DNA of 64,000 nucleotides from Dyadobacter sp. LHD-138 (GCF_030929615.1 NZ_JAVFVU010000030.1:1-64000), one strand, 5' to 3'. Positions 1-9,257 are shown, counted from the first letter of the stretch. Notes: generated from the letters alone by a model not told the origin. A program made the numbers and translations.

Positions 1-2
1 TC

Positions 3-116
3 TTGTTGGTGACTATTGGCCTGGTGTTCACCTCTTCCCATCCCGAACAGAGAAGTTAAGCCCAGAACCGCCGATGATACTTGGGTCAAACCTGGTAAAG
101 TAGGTAGTCGCCACAA
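3..116 (+). rRNA. rrf: 5S ribosomal RNA
   Basis: This is the 5S rRNA of the large ribosomal subunit. The conserved internal segment CCCATCCCGAACAGAGAAG and the loop following it (GTTAAGCCCAGAACCGCCGATG) are recognisable, and the two ends (GGTGACTA near 7-14 and TAGTCGCCAC near 103-113) pair to form the terminal helix. A U-run terminator follows at once, so this is probably the last gene of an rRNA operon whose 16S and 23S genes lie upstream of the window. The exact ends are judged by helix pairing and may be off by a few bases. Confidence 0.93.
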
Positions 117-125
117 TACTATTGC

Positions 126-157
126 AAAGACCATCTCAAAAGGATGGTCTTTTTTTG
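126..157 (+). terminator. Rho-independent terminator of the rRNA operon
   Basis: A perfect 10-bp stem (AAAGACCATC at 126-135, GATGGTCTTT at 143-152) with a 7-nt loop is followed by a run of T. It lies 10 bases after the 5S gene. Confidence 0.9.
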
Positions 158-267
158 TTGTAGGTTATTCTAAATAGCCGATTTAACAGCTTTATTTTCT
201 TCTGCTCAGTCTAACCACACATTTTATTACAAACTTCCATAGTATTCTTCGCATAGCCCTTGAAGCG

Positions 268-1080
268 TTATCCTATTAAGCCTCGTCGCCGCGCACTGTA
301 AATGGCTTCAATGGAGTTATTTACATCCAGTTTTTCCAAAATACGCTGTCTGTGTGTATTTACCGTATGCACGCTGATTGACAGTAACCAGGAAATCTCC
401 TTACTTAACTTGCCATCGCTGATCATTTTGAGAATCTCCCTTTCCCTGATGGTGAGTGGAACGATTTCCGGTTGATTGGGATGAACCGGATTAATAAATT
501 CACCGGTCCGGAAATTATGAATCTGGAATTTTACGCCTTCCAACGCCTGTTGATTGGGAGAGATGTCAATAACTCCTAATGACAGCCAGATATTGCCCAG
601 AACGTCTTGCTCGAGGATTTGATGCTGCTCCATGACCTGAATGTAAACTTCATTCTTTGATAAAATTCTGTATTCGTTAACCATTTTGTAAAACATACGC
701 TGCTCAGGCGGAAGAGACATGAGATATTTCATCGCCGTATGTCCGTTTTTAGCAAGCACTTTAAGGTCCTCGGGATGAACTCTCCTGTCGAATACTTCAT
801 TTTCGACCTCGGTCTGGTTTTCGGATATCTCGTAACCAAATAACTCATAAAAATTTCGAGAGGTATAAACATGTACTTTTTTATGCAAATCGTAAACCGT
901 GACTCCGCTGCTGCTGAGCTGAGCCATGGCCTTGATTAAAGAAAGCTGTTTTTTTATCCGACTGGACTCCATACAATCAGGATCACATGGCTGTTGAATG
1001 GCTAATCCCGCGTTTTCTTTCGCCAGAGAGAGCTCCGGTCTTTGTAATCCACGTAATGATAAATCAGTATTTCTTCTCAT
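268..1080 (-). CDS. PAS-like sensor / LuxR-type HTH transcriptional regulator
   Basis: This is a 270-residue one-component regulator. Residues about 45-175 look like a PAS-type sensory domain (FYELFGYEISENQ is typical of a PAS core helix), and the C-terminal 64 residues are a clear LuxR/GerE helix-turn-helix (LTIREREILKMISDG, then SVHTVNTHRQRILEKL). There is no response-regulator receiver domain and no membrane segment, so the signal is presumably cytosolic. Proteins of this PAS-LuxR layout are common in Cytophagales, and their ligands are mostly unknown. It is divergent from the SDR-like gene at 1204, with about 120 bp between them, so it could regulate that gene. This link is inference from position only. 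Confidence 0.85.
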   Translation of the reverse strand: MRRNTDLSLRGLQRPELSLAKENAGLAIQQPCDPDCMESSRIKKQLSLIKAMAQLSSSGVTVYDLHKKVHVYTSRNFYELFGYEISENQTEVENEVFDRRVHPEDLKVLAKNGHTAMKYLMSLPPEQRMFYKMVNEYRILSKNEVYIQVMEQHQILEQDVLGNIWLSLGVIDISPNQQALEGVKFQIHNFRTGEFINPVHPNQPEIVPLTIREREILKMISDGKLSKEISWLLSISVHTVNTHRQRILEKLDVNNSIEAIYSARRRGLIG

Positions 1081-1203
1081 TTAAAAGTCGCCTTAATTTG
1101 TAAACAATTCGGCGGTTGGAGCCGTCTGGTTTTTACTAAGGACAACTCAGGACGGCTTTACCTTTATCTGCGCCCGAATATTTATTCAAATCAAACACTA
1201 ACC

Positions 1204-1845
1204 ATGAATTTTTCAGTGATCAGAAACGCCGATACAAGCCTGGGAAAAGCCATTGCCATAGCGCTGGCCAATCTTGGACGACACTTAATTTTATTGGGAA
1301 GAGATTCAGCAATGCTTGAAGAAATTGGGGGAAATCTGAGGACTCATTGTAAAGTCAAAGTATTCGTCATTGCGGCGGATGACAGTTCCACGCACAGTAT
1401 TTTAAAAGTCTGTGAAAGGATCAATGATGATTTTTACATTGATCTGTTTGTTAATTATGCCGAGATTGATTTCTATGGCAGGTTTAGCGATCGTGCAGTT
1501 CACAGGCTGGAAATGGATTTAAGAACAAATTACATTTCAGGACCGATTTATACACATCAGCTCCTGCCGAACCTGATGTTGCATGCAAATGCCTACGTGC
1601 TCAATCTTTACCTCAGTTATGTCAGTAACCCTTCACAGTGGACAACAATACTGAAAGCGCAGAATATAAACTTTTCGAACTATCTCGGCGAGGATATGGA
1701 AGACTCCGGAGTAATTGCAAAGGCTTGTAACATCGAGATCAATGATATGAAGGGAAGCATGAATGATGCTGACGAGTATTCGGCCATTGCCAAGGCGTTA
1801 CTGGATGACTTATTTCATCAGCAGGTGATGACTGTTTCACTTTAA
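1204..1845 (+). CDS. Degenerate short-chain dehydrogenase/reductase-like protein
   Basis: The 213-residue protein has the Rossmann layout of the SDR family: a beta strand then a helix at the N-terminus (SLGKAIAIALANLGRHLILLGR), an acidic strand end (IAADD) and the fourth strand region (LFVNYAEIDFYG, where classical SDRs have NNAG). The glycine-rich TGxxxGIG is reduced to NADTSLGKA, and no YxxxK catalytic pair is visible where it should follow LNLYLSYVSN. It is therefore probably not an active classical SDR. It may be a binding or regulatory relative, or a decaying gene that still has an intact frame. It is divergent from the PAS-LuxR regulator and convergent with yjbQ, 16 bp away. Confidence 0.6.
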   Translation: MNFSVIRNADTSLGKAIAIALANLGRHLILLGRDSAMLEEIGGNLRTHCKVKVFVIAADDSSTHSILKVCERINDDFYIDLFVNYAEIDFYGRFSDRAVHRLEMDLRTNYISGPIYTHQLLPNLMLHANAYVLNLYLSYVSNPSQWTTILKAQNINFSNYLGEDMEDSGVIAKACNIEINDMKGSMNDADEYSAIAKALLDDLFHQQVMTVSL

Positions 1846-1861
1846 CAGGTGAGGTAACGGC

Positions 1862-2284
1862 TCATTCTCCCCAGACCGTAGCAATGAATTGCCGGGAGCC
1901 TCCATAGTCACGATGTTCGCATAAATAAATGCCCTGCCAGATTCCCAAAGCCAATTTCCCATTGCGAATAGGGATCGTGACAGAGCTCCCAAGAATGGAA
2001 GCTTTCAAGTGTGCAGGCATGTCGTCGGAGCCTTCGTAGTCGTGCTGATAATCCGGGTCATTTTCGCGAACCGTTTTATTGAAAAACATTTCAAAGTCTT
2101 TTCTGACGGTGGGATCAGCGTTTTCGTTGATGGTTAAGGAAGCGGAAGTGTGCTGAATAAAAACCTGGCACATGCCCGTTTTAAGTTCAGCGATTTGTGG
2201 CAATGCGTAGAGGACTTCATTGGTGATGATATGAAATCCCCTACGTTTTTCTTTCAAAGTAAAGGCTTGCTGGTATATTTTCAT
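1862..2284 (-). CDS. YjbQ / UPF0047 family protein (secondary thiamine-phosphate synthase type)
   Basis: The 140-residue protein matches the full length of the YjbQ family. The family signatures are present: QHTSASLTINENADP around residues 43-57, and LGIWQGIYLCEHRD near the C-terminus. Family members form trimers with a conserved His/Cys pocket. E. coli YjbQ has weak thiamine-phosphate synthase activity, but the physiological role is unsettled, so the product name should be read as a family label. No signal peptide is present, so it is cytosolic. No thiamine genes are nearby. Confidence 0.9.
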   Translation of the reverse strand: MKIYQQAFTLKEKRRGFHIITNEVLYALPQIAELKTGMCQVFIQHTSASLTINENADPTVRKDFEMFFNKTVRENDPDYQHDYEGSDDMPAHLKASILGSSVTIPIRNGKLALGIWQGIYLCEHRDYGGSRQFIATVWGE

Positions 2285-2334
2285 GAATGATTACTGATGT
2301 CTTTTACAAGAATAAGTAAATTTCAGGAAACCCG

Positions 2335-3759
2335 TTACAATCCTTTCGCGGTTTTTGTTTTTACTTCGTCCAGCGCCACCGCGATATCATTTTGATCCAT
2401 CACTTGTCCTTTTACGATCACTGCGTTGATTTTTTCGGTTGCGGTGATGTTCAGGAGCGGATTTTCGTCCAATAGAAGAATATCCGCTTTCTTGCCTTCT
2501 GATAAGCTTCCATATTCTGTTTTATGCAAGAAAAGCGGAGAATTGATCACTGAAGCCTGCAAAGCCTGAAGAGGTGTTAACCCGCTTTTTACCATGAGCT
2601 GTAATTCTTTGTGCAAGCCAATGCCCGGATAAACATAGGAGTTAAGATAACCTCCGTCTGTTCCCGCCATAATTTTTACACCGGCTTTTTGAAGCAAAGG
2701 CAAAAGGTTGTTCGATTTTTCGTTGTATAGTTTTCTAAACGCAATGGCGTCTTTATCATCCTTCATTGCACGTTCCACACGCCCAACATAGGTTTTTTGA
2801 AGCCCGGCTCCGATGTATTGCAAATAAGTATCCTTGCTGTGATCATCTTCGTCGATATGCGCGAGAAGGTAGGGCAGCGATAGTGTTGGTGTTACAAAAA
2901 CATGGTTTTGGGCCATTTTTTTATAGGTTGTGAGCGCCGCTTTTTCGTCAAAATCAGCGAGGATTTTATTGCTAAAATCACGTCCTTTCAGTTTACCGGA
3001 AGCAGAAAGTTCCGCTATTTCCTTCTCATTTTTTGTAGCCGCTCTTAAAATATACGACATATGTTCAATTGAACTGATTCCGGCAGTCATCACATCCTGC
3101 ATGGTCAGCACGGATGGAATGTGACCAGAAACCTGATAACCCCTCTTACGGGCTTGACGAATGCTTTCCAGAAACAAATCGGGTTTCATGGTGTTATCCG
3201 TGATTTTTACAAAATCCACTTTTAAACCATCCAGAGAATCAAGACCTTTTTTTAGTTCTTCTGTGGTTGATATCTCGATGTCGCCCAGCCAAACAGACTT
3301 ATAACCTTCCAGTTTAGGACCAGACGTAAAGATGGTCGGACCTGCAAGTTTTCCTTTTTTGATCTCTTCACGCCATTCCAGAACGCTGTTGCTGATATCT
3401 GCGGAACAGTCACGGACGGTTGTAATGCCATAAGCCAGGTAGAGCGGAAGCAGATTTTTGTTTTCATGCACCAATGCTTCGCCGCCACCAAAATGCACGT
3501 GCATATCCCATAATCCAGGAATCGCGTATTTCCCTTTGGCAGAAAGTGTTTTGGTAGCTTCAAAACGGCGTGTTCTACTTTCGTTAAAAACACCTAGAAT
3601 CGTATCTTTTCTTACTATAATAAATTGATTCAGGCTGATTTTTCCGGTTTTTACGTCAATAACATTTACGTTAGCAATGATGAGATCTGCCTTTATTTTT
3701 TGTCCAAACGTCGTGATGGAAAGTAAAAGGAAGACTAGGAACGGGAGTGATTTTTTCAT
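2335..3759 (-). CDS. Secreted metal-dependent amidohydrolase
   Basis: This is a 474-residue amidohydrolase-superfamily enzyme (imidazolonepropionase/prolidase-like branch). Residues 1-19 are a signal peptide ending in TTFG-Q, so it is periplasmic. The metal-binding HxH is seen in LWDMHVHFGGG. Further ligand histidines lie in SGHIPS and SIEHMSY, and the catalytic Asp lies in AGTDGGY. Small flanking beta strands (ADLIIANVNVIDVKTG at the N-terminus, KADILLLDENPL near the C-terminus) form the usual sandwich domain. Such enzymes hydrolyse C-N bonds of cyclic amides or Xaa-Pro-type dipeptides; the substrate cannot be read from sequence. It lies 30 bp downstream of the ankyrin gene on the same strand and may be co-transcribed with it. 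Confidence 0.88.
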   Translation of the reverse strand: MKKSLPFLVFLLLSITTFGQKIKADLIIANVNVIDVKTGKISLNQFIIVRKDTILGVFNESRTRRFEATKTLSAKGKYAIPGLWDMHVHFGGGEALVHENKNLLPLYLAYGITTVRDCSADISNSVLEWREEIKKGKLAGPTIFTSGPKLEGYKSVWLGDIEISTTEELKKGLDSLDGLKVDFVKITDNTMKPDLFLESIRQARKRGYQVSGHIPSVLTMQDVMTAGISSIEHMSYILRAATKNEKEIAELSASGKLKGRDFSNKILADFDEKAALTTYKKMAQNHVFVTPTLSLPYLLAHIDEDDHSKDTYLQYIGAGLQKTYVGRVERAMKDDKDAIAFRKLYNEKSNNLLPLLQKAGVKIMAGTDGGYLNSYVYPGIGLHKELQLMVKSGLTPLQALQASVINSPLFLHKTEYGSLSEGKKADILLLDENPLLNITATEKINAVIVKGQVMDQNDIAVALDEVKTKTAKGL

Positions 3760-3789
3760 TTAATTTTGAGCGATAAATATAAATTGATA

Positions 3790-4485
3790 TTAGTGAGCGC
3801 CTGCCTTTTCGAGCATGGCAACAATTTCTTTGTATCCGTTCCGGCGTGCATGGACAAGCGAAGTCACACCATCTTTATCGGGGATGTTTACGTCGCAACC
3901 TGCTTCGATCAGTAATTTCGTTATTCGGGTTTGCGTTTCAATGCCGCCTTTACCAATCACCATCACTTCCAGTAAGGCCGTCCAGCCCAGATTATTGATG
4001 TGGTTGATCGGGAAATTTTTATCTTTCAATAATTCGATGACTGTTTCAATATGCCCCTTCTCACAGGCGGGAATAAGTGCGCTCCCGCCATAACGGTTGT
4101 ATACTTTATAATCAGCGCCATTTTTAACACAAAGTTTTACGATTTCGGTAAAACCGGACGCACCTGCGTAAAGAAAAGGACTGTTTAACATTTTATCCTG
4201 CGCGTTAACGCTGGCACCAGCTTCTATAAGCAATTTTGTGACGACAATATCGTTTCGATAAGTCGCTGCCATCAAAGGAGTTTCGCCCTTACTGTTCTTA
4301 ACTTCAAGGTCCTTTTTCTCCTCAAGGTATTTTTTTATTTTCCCGACATTGTTTTGTTCAATGGCCTGGAAAATATCCTGCGAAGTATTTTTCATGGGTT
4401 TTATTTTTTGTGACTGACAATTTGAGCCGGAAAGCGGCATCAGGAAGACCATCGTAGTCAGTAACCGGGTGAATGAAAGCATCAT
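3790..4485 (-). CDS. Exported ankyrin-repeat protein
   Basis: The 231-residue protein has an N-terminal signal with a possible lipobox (LSGSNCQ, Cys near residue 23), so it is likely an envelope lipoprotein. About five ankyrin repeats follow from about residue 50 to the end, with typical units such as KGETPLMAATYRNDIVVTKL and GVTSLVHARRNGYKEIVAML. Ankyrin repeats bind proteins; no catalytic domain is present. It is upstream of, and probably in an operon with, the secreted amidohydrolase. In many bacteria ankyrin lipoproteins sit next to the periplasmic enzyme they bind or protect. Such a pairing here is inference. Confidence 0.85.
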   Translation of the reverse strand: MMLSFTRLLTTMVFLMPLSGSNCQSQKIKPMKNTSQDIFQAIEQNNVGKIKKYLEEKKDLEVKNSKGETPLMAATYRNDIVVTKLLIEAGASVNAQDKMLNSPFLYAGASGFTEIVKLCVKNGADYKVYNRYGGSALIPACEKGHIETVIELLKDKNFPINHINNLGWTALLEVMVIGKGGIETQTRITKLLIEAGCDVNIPDKDGVTSLVHARRNGYKEIVAMLEKAGAH

Positions 4486-4513
4486 ATGTGGTGTATGTTC
4501 GTGGGTTATCTCA

Positions 4514-4521
4514 CAAAATTA
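4514..4521 (-). promoter_or_regulatory. Candidate Bacteroidota -7 promoter element
   Basis: The minus strand reads TAATTTTG, matching the TAnnTTTG consensus of the Bacteroidota primary sigma factor, about 30 bp before the ankyrin gene start. No clear -33 TTTG is seen at the usual spacing. Confidence 0.4.
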
Positions 4522-4572
4522 CGTGCTTAAAAGCTGATAAAATGGCACAGATTATCACATTGACAGTACAGA

Positions 4573-5409
4573 CTATATTCTTTTCCGAAACGCGAGCGGT
4601 GTCTGATGGGTATATTTCCTGAAAAATCTGGAAAAATAGGAGGTATCATTAAAGCCAAGCTCGTATGCAATTTCTTTGATATCGGCCTGGGTCAATGTCA
4701 GCATGCGTTTGGCTTCGAGTAAAATGCGGTCACGGATTTGCTCGCCGGCCGTTTGCCCGGATTGTTTTTTACACACTGCGTTAAGATAGCTTGCCGTAAC
4801 ATGCAGATTCTTTGCATAAAATGCCACATCACTATGCTGCCGGTAATGTTTTTCCAGCATGGTTAAAAAACTTTGTATTAACCGGCTGTTTTTCTCAATG
4901 GCGCTGTTCTGGTAACTGGCTTCGTAAAACCTTTTGAGTAGCGACAATACAATAAGCAGCCGGTTTTGCACGATGCTTTTCGAATAGGGTAAATTTTGCT
5001 TTATCTCCTTTTCAATACGTGTCAGCTCGTTTTCCAGCTCCTGAAACTCAGAACGGCTTATCTTTAAAAGTGGCAGGGATTTGGGTTTGAAAAAGGGCGT
5101 ATCCGGATTCCCTGATACCAGAAATTCCGGTGCGTACAGGAGCTGGTAGCCACTGGTATCGGGTGATAAGTCCCACTGGTGTGCTTGTCCCGGAGCCAGA
5201 AAAAATACAGAATAGTCGGTTACCGCATAATTTTCAAAATCGATGGAATGAATGCCTGAGCCATGCTGGACGATCAGCAGCATAAAAAAATCGTGCTTAT
5301 GCGCCTCGGTGATCAGCGGCATATTGATGGGCGCATGATGCATAATTTTAAAGGATTCATCGGATGACGGAACCTTCATGATCTTATCAATTCCCAGAGT
5401 AGGCAGCAT
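4573..5409 (-). CDS. AraC family transcriptional regulator
   Basis: The 278-residue protein has an N-terminal cupin-like sensor domain (about residues 20-140, including HKHDFFMLLIVQHGSG and FFLAPGQAHQW) and a C-terminal AraC/XylS double helix-turn-helix (about 180-278, ending YELGFNDTSYFSRFFRKY then TPLAFRKR). Bacteroidota AraC proteins of this size usually act as activators of neighbouring catabolic genes. The large glycosidase gene lies 100 bp upstream in the same orientation and is the natural candidate target. Autoregulation is also possible. It starts at ATG 5409, preceded by an AT-rich leader without a strong Shine-Dalgarno sequence. Confidence 0.93.
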   Translation of the reverse strand: MLPTLGIDKIMKVPSSDESFKIMHHAPINMPLITEAHKHDFFMLLIVQHGSGIHSIDFENYAVTDYSVFFLAPGQAHQWDLSPDTSGYQLLYAPEFLVSGNPDTPFFKPKSLPLLKISRSEFQELENELTRIEKEIKQNLPYSKSIVQNRLLIVLSLLKRFYEASYQNSAIEKNSRLIQSFLTMLEKHYRQHSDVAFYAKNLHVTASYLNAVCKKQSGQTAGEQIRDRILLEAKRMLTLTQADIKEIAYELGFNDTSYFSRFFRKYTHQTPLAFRKRI

Positions 5410-5508
5410 AAGTGTAAAAATAATCTAAGTTTCTTATAACGCAAAACCAGCGCCCGGAGGCTATTTTATCCGGATACTGGTTCTGATTATCCTACTTTTA
5501 AAAAATTG

Positions 5509-8500
5509 TTACATTCCCTTGATTACCTTCCTGAATGCCCGTTCATTACCTTGTTTGATTTCCAGAATATAAACGCCGGTTGGCAGCGTTGAGATATCAA
5601 TTTTCTTCTTTTCAGAAGTATTTCCTTTCTCGATTTTTACCTGTTTGTGAAGTCGTCCGGCGCTGGCATCGAACAGATTAATTTCAATCGGCGCGTTGCT
5701 TTTGTTTTTCATATCGATTGTAATATCGCTGACCGAAGGATTTGGGTAAACCATCACCGTTTTATGCAGATTCATATTTTCTACCGGAGCAGCCAATGTA
5801 TTCGTGAAAAGTGCAGAATCCGTGCGTGCTTGTCTGGCATTATTGGCGGTTGTCGGAATGATAAAAGTTGGCGTTTCGGTTGCTGTAAAGGTTAAATTCC
5901 CGGCGGTCAAGGCTACTTCTTCCATTTCCATGTTATCACTTCCTGCTTTTGGACGATAAATTTTCGCGCCCGTAAAATTGCCGATATTAAGCGTGTGGCT
6001 GGCAGTTCTGCCTTGCTCATCCGGCACGGTTACAATGTAAAGTGATTTGCCGTCTAACGCATAACGGTCGACAATCGGATCCTGGTTTGTCGTTTCTTGA
6101 TAAGCGTACGCGCCAAAAAGTTTGTTTACCTGATACAAATAATCGGCTGCCGGTCTGCGCGACATATCAGCATTTACCAAACCGGAAGTTCCAAACATCC
6201 CTCCGTAGCTGTTATCATCGTACATCTGGTAAAAAAATACTTTTGAAATGCCGTGACGTGCGGAGAATAACGAAGTTCTCAAAATCCAGTCCCCCTGGGT
6301 TTCCAAAGCTGTTTTATTGCCTATCGGAATGGCTTTCAACGGGCTTTCCTGATGCACGTCATACCCTGCTTCGGTGATCCAGACAGGCATATCCTGTGAA
6401 AGCTCGTGGGATACGTTTACAAAACCATCCAGAATCGTATTGGCAATGGTAACTTCGGGTGCGGCGCCACGGGTCGATGTTCCGCTTTGCGAAGAAGACC
6501 CGTTGTCGGTATACAAATGGAAATTGACGATATCCCAGCATAGATTCACCGAACCGTCTGCCTTGTAGCCACGGAATTCTTTACACCAGTCAACCATCCC
6601 TTTTACATAGTCCGGACCTGTAACGAGTCCCGCAATGACCACTTTCATATTCGGATCGGCGTTTTTCACACCGATTGCTGGTCCCATCGTGTTTTTATGC
6701 CCATCGTAAAAGGCTGATAGGTTGGCGGCATATTCACGGGCTGTCTGATATCCTTTGCGTCCTTTCCACCATTTGTCCCGTTCGTTATCGCATTCGATGT
6801 ATTTAATCAGGTCTAAACCGATTTTGACGGTATTGGGCGTATCGTAATTCCATCTTGGAATGCTATAAACACTCAGCAGAGCGGGATTAACGGCTGTATT
6901 GCTGCCATAACGGGCGGCATACTGAAAGGCGATTTTAGCCTGCTCAATGTAAGACAAAGGATCGGTAAAATCTTTTCCATAGCGTACCGGAACATTTTCT
7001 GCGTCTCGCTGATCCTCCGGATAAGTACTTTGCATCCATCCCGGAATGGTTTTTAAATCCGCCAGTACTTCTATATTCGCTGCTTTGCAACGCTCATAAA
7101 TGGCATCATAATTCCAACCACCACTCAGTGTCGGATTAAAGGAATACACGCCTTCGGAGGATTCCAGTTTTTCCCAGTCCATGTAATGACGGATTCCGGT
7201 AAAACTTTTAGCCACGTTCATCCGGTTTTCATTAATTTCCCAGGGCGTGTTTCCGTCTTCAAAATTCCATTCATAGGCATTGACACCAAAGAGATCTCTC
7301 AATTTGATGGTTTTTGCGGGAATAGGTGTTACAGGTTTCGTTCCGCCGCTGTGGGTGCCATACAATTCCATTTCGGTTGGCATACCATTTTTTATACTCA
7401 ATACCAGATAACGGATATTGGTTACCGGCGCGTCCAGTTTAAATTTGGCATTGCCGGAAAGCTGTCTGTCGGGATATGGGCCAACCCAGCCATTGTATTC
7501 CTGTCCTGTAAAAGTGGCTATTGGAATGCGCTCCCATTGATCGGTGATGACGGATAAAGTCATTGGATTGGCAGAAAAGCTACCTGTAAAGTCAAAGAAT
7601 TTGATGCTTTCCAACGACATCTGCTCGCCGTCGAGCAAAGGATAGTAGGCGTCCCAGGCATTCAAGGCAAGTCCCCATCCCAACTGGACATCCGTTTGTG
7701 TATCTCCGTCAAAAAGACCGCCCAGACCATTTGCCGTGTTGTTTAGCTGATACCAGCGTTTAGGATCGAGTGTAATTTTAACCGCGCTGGAAGGTTCTTC
7801 CGGGGTGGATGCAGGTTGTACCACCTGTGTTCTGGTAATATTTTCAGCCGCCAAAAATCCTGTACTTTCGGCTTGGGAAGCTGTAATCGCAGCGCTTCCC
7901 TCGGCCAGAATTGTCGCTTTCCAGATTCCTGAAACATTGGCAACCGAAATAACGGATGCATTTGAGGAAGTGAAAGTAACCGGTATTTGAGTATTGGTAC
8001 TGCTCGCGGAAAGATCGAATGTGCCTGATCCGGCAATCCGCGCGGGGAGTTCGTCAAAAGTGATCATAGCAGGGACTTTTTCAGAGGTAGAAGAGTTGCT
8101 AACGGCTTCAAACCAGTTGAAATTAAAAGCTCCTTTTTTTGCATAAATTCTCAAAATCTGGTTTCCTGCCTGTAACGTGGCGGTTGTATGAAGGGTGGTA
8201 TAGGTTTGCCAGCCGCCTGTTTTAGGCACATCCACCTGTCCCAATATTGTTCCGTCAGTATTTTTAATCTCAATAACACCATCACCATAACTATTGGAAA
8301 CGCGGAAACTGAATGCATATACGCCGACGGAGGCCACATTGACGTTGTAGTCGATGAAATCCTCGTCATCGATGTGGCTGACAAATTTATCACCATTAAT
8401 ATCACCTGGTTCCTCAGTTCTTACATCACTGGAAACGTCATAATTTTCGGCCTCAATTTTCCCGGGCAGTGCCTTGGAACCAACGACTTCAAACCAGTTT

Positions 8501-8928
8501 AAACTGAAAATACCTTTTTTTACAAAAACACGCAATGTTTGTTTTCCCGCTGGCAGATAGGTTATGAGGTTTGCGTTGCCCCATTCCTGCATCCCGCCGG
8601 TACGCGGAAGATTATTGATTTCTCCCAAAACCGTTCCGTCAGCAGCTTTTAATGCCAGCGAGGCATCATCACTGAACCCGTTTGCGATGCGAAATTTGAA
8701 GGTATATACTCCGGCCGTCGGCACGGTTAGTTCATAGTCGGCCCAGCTGTTGTCGCCCATCCATCCGATATCAAGTCCGCCTCCTGTGTCTTGTGTCGTT
8801 TCAGTGCCAGCGGCGTGTATGGCTGAATAAGATTCGGCTTCGGTTTTGCCGGGAAGAGCGGGGACAGTCTGAGAAAAACTCAAAAATACATTGCAAAGTA
8901 AGATGATGCAGAGGAGAATTTTTTTCAT
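5509..8928 (-). CDS. Multimodular secreted glycoside hydrolase (clan A) with CBM6-type modules and T9SS sorting domain
   Basis: The 1139-residue secreted enzyme has these parts in order. There is a signal peptide (1-19). Two CBM6/35-like carbohydrate-binding modules follow (about 24-150 and 154-275, each opening with PGKTEAESY or PGKIEAENY and ending in a NWFEVV/NWFEAV strand). Then come an Ig-like/bacterial surface domain (about 283-370) and a discoidin-like module (about 385-525). The TIM-barrel catalytic domain (about 540-930) has E716 in CDNE as candidate acid/base and E853 in WITEAG as candidate nucleophile. A linker leads to a type IX secretion type A sorting domain (YPNPSVSDI, LPTGVYILEI, final about 75 residues). 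The Glu spacing fits clan GH-A (GH5/30/39-like); the exact family and substrate are not certain. The AraC gene follows 100 bp downstream. Confidence 0.85.
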   Translation of the reverse strand: MKKILLCIILLCNVFLSFSQTVPALPGKTEAESYSAIHAAGTETTQDTGGGLDIGWMGDNSWADYELTVPTAGVYTFKFRIANGFSDDASLALKAADGTVLGEINNLPRTGGMQEWGNANLITYLPAGKQTLRVFVKKGIFSLNWFEVVGSKALPGKIEAENYDVSSDVRTEEPGDINGDKFVSHIDDEDFIDYNVNVASVGVYAFSFRVSNSYGDGVIEIKNTDGTILGQVDVPKTGGWQTYTTLHTTATLQAGNQILRIYAKKGAFNFNWFEAVSNSSTSEKVPAMITFDELPARIAGSGTFDLSASSTNTQIPVTFTSSNASVISVANVSGIWKATILAEGSAAITASQAESTGFLAAENITRTQVVQPASTPEEPSSAVKITLDPKRWYQLNNTANGLGGLFDGDTQTDVQLGWGLALNAWDAYYPLLDGEQMSLESIKFFDFTGSFSANPMTLSVITDQWERIPIATFTGQEYNGWVGPYPDRQLSGNAKFKLDAPVTNIRYLVLSIKNGMPTEMELYGTHSGGTKPVTPIPAKTIKLRDLFGVNAYEWNFEDGNTPWEINENRMNVAKSFTGIRHYMDWEKLESSEGVYSFNPTLSGGWNYDAIYERCKAANIEVLADLKTIPGWMQSTYPEDQRDAENVPVRYGKDFTDPLSYIEQAKIAFQYAARYGSNTAVNPALLSVYSIPRWNYDTPNTVKIGLDLIKYIECDNERDKWWKGRKGYQTAREYAANLSAFYDGHKNTMGPAIGVKNADPNMKVVIAGLVTGPDYVKGMVDWCKEFRGYKADGSVNLCWDIVNFHLYTDNGSSSQSGTSTRGAAPEVTIANTILDGFVNVSHELSQDMPVWITEAGYDVHQESPLKAIPIGNKTALETQGDWILRTSLFSARHGISKVFFYQMYDDNSYGGMFGTSGLVNADMSRRPAADYLYQVNKLFGAYAYQETTNQDPIVDRYALDGKSLYIVTVPDEQGRTASHTLNIGNFTGAKIYRPKAGSDNMEMEEVALTAGNLTFTATETPTFIIPTTANNARQARTDSALFTNTLAAPVENMNLHKTVMVYPNPSVSDITIDMKNKSNAPIEINLFDASAGRLHKQVKIEKGNTSEKKKIDISTLPTGVYILEIKQGNERAFRKVIKGM

Positions 8929-8954
8929 ATATTGATCTGTTTCATAATGTATTT

Positions 8955-8962
8955 CAAAGATA
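8955..8962 (-). promoter_or_regulatory. Candidate Bacteroidota -7 promoter element for the glycosidase gene
   Basis: The minus strand reads TATCTTTG, a full match to TAnnTTTG, 27 bp before the glycosidase start. No clear -33 element is seen. The remainder of the 8929-9135 gap holds no convincing gene. Confidence 0.45.
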
Positions 8963-9135
8963 CAACTTGCAGGGTTCTTCGTAGAGTGTTTTTAGCTATT
9001 TTGTAGAAGCACTTCGCGTTTTCGTGCAAACTGTCGTCTGGCAAAACGAACAAAAATACGTTGGTTTGGACAATAATTGCAGGTGGCTTAGGCTGGTCAT
9101 GATTTCGTTGATAAGGTTTTGATGGATTCTGCGGG

Positions 9136-9255
9136 ATGATTTACTTAAATCCTGTCAGCAAGTTATGGCCCGGAGCTGATGAAATACCGCCAGGGCAGAC
9201 CGAAGACTTTTTAGCGGAGAAAGGTTATCTTTATGAAAATTTTGAAATTGATTGA
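9136..9255 (+). CDS. Candidate small protein (39 aa) upstream of the ASCH-like gene
   Basis: An ATG-initiated frame of 39 codons has a protein-like composition (LWPGADEIPPGQ, then TEDFLAEKGYLYENF) and ends in TGA two bases before the ATG of the next gene. This spacing favours translational coupling. No family is recognised. It could be a genuine small partner, a leader peptide, or chance. The tight junction and the low density of stop-like codons argue mildly for a real gene. Confidence 0.35.
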   Translation: MIYLNPVSKLWPGADEIPPGQTEDFLAEKGYLYENFEID

Positions 9256-9257
9256 CT

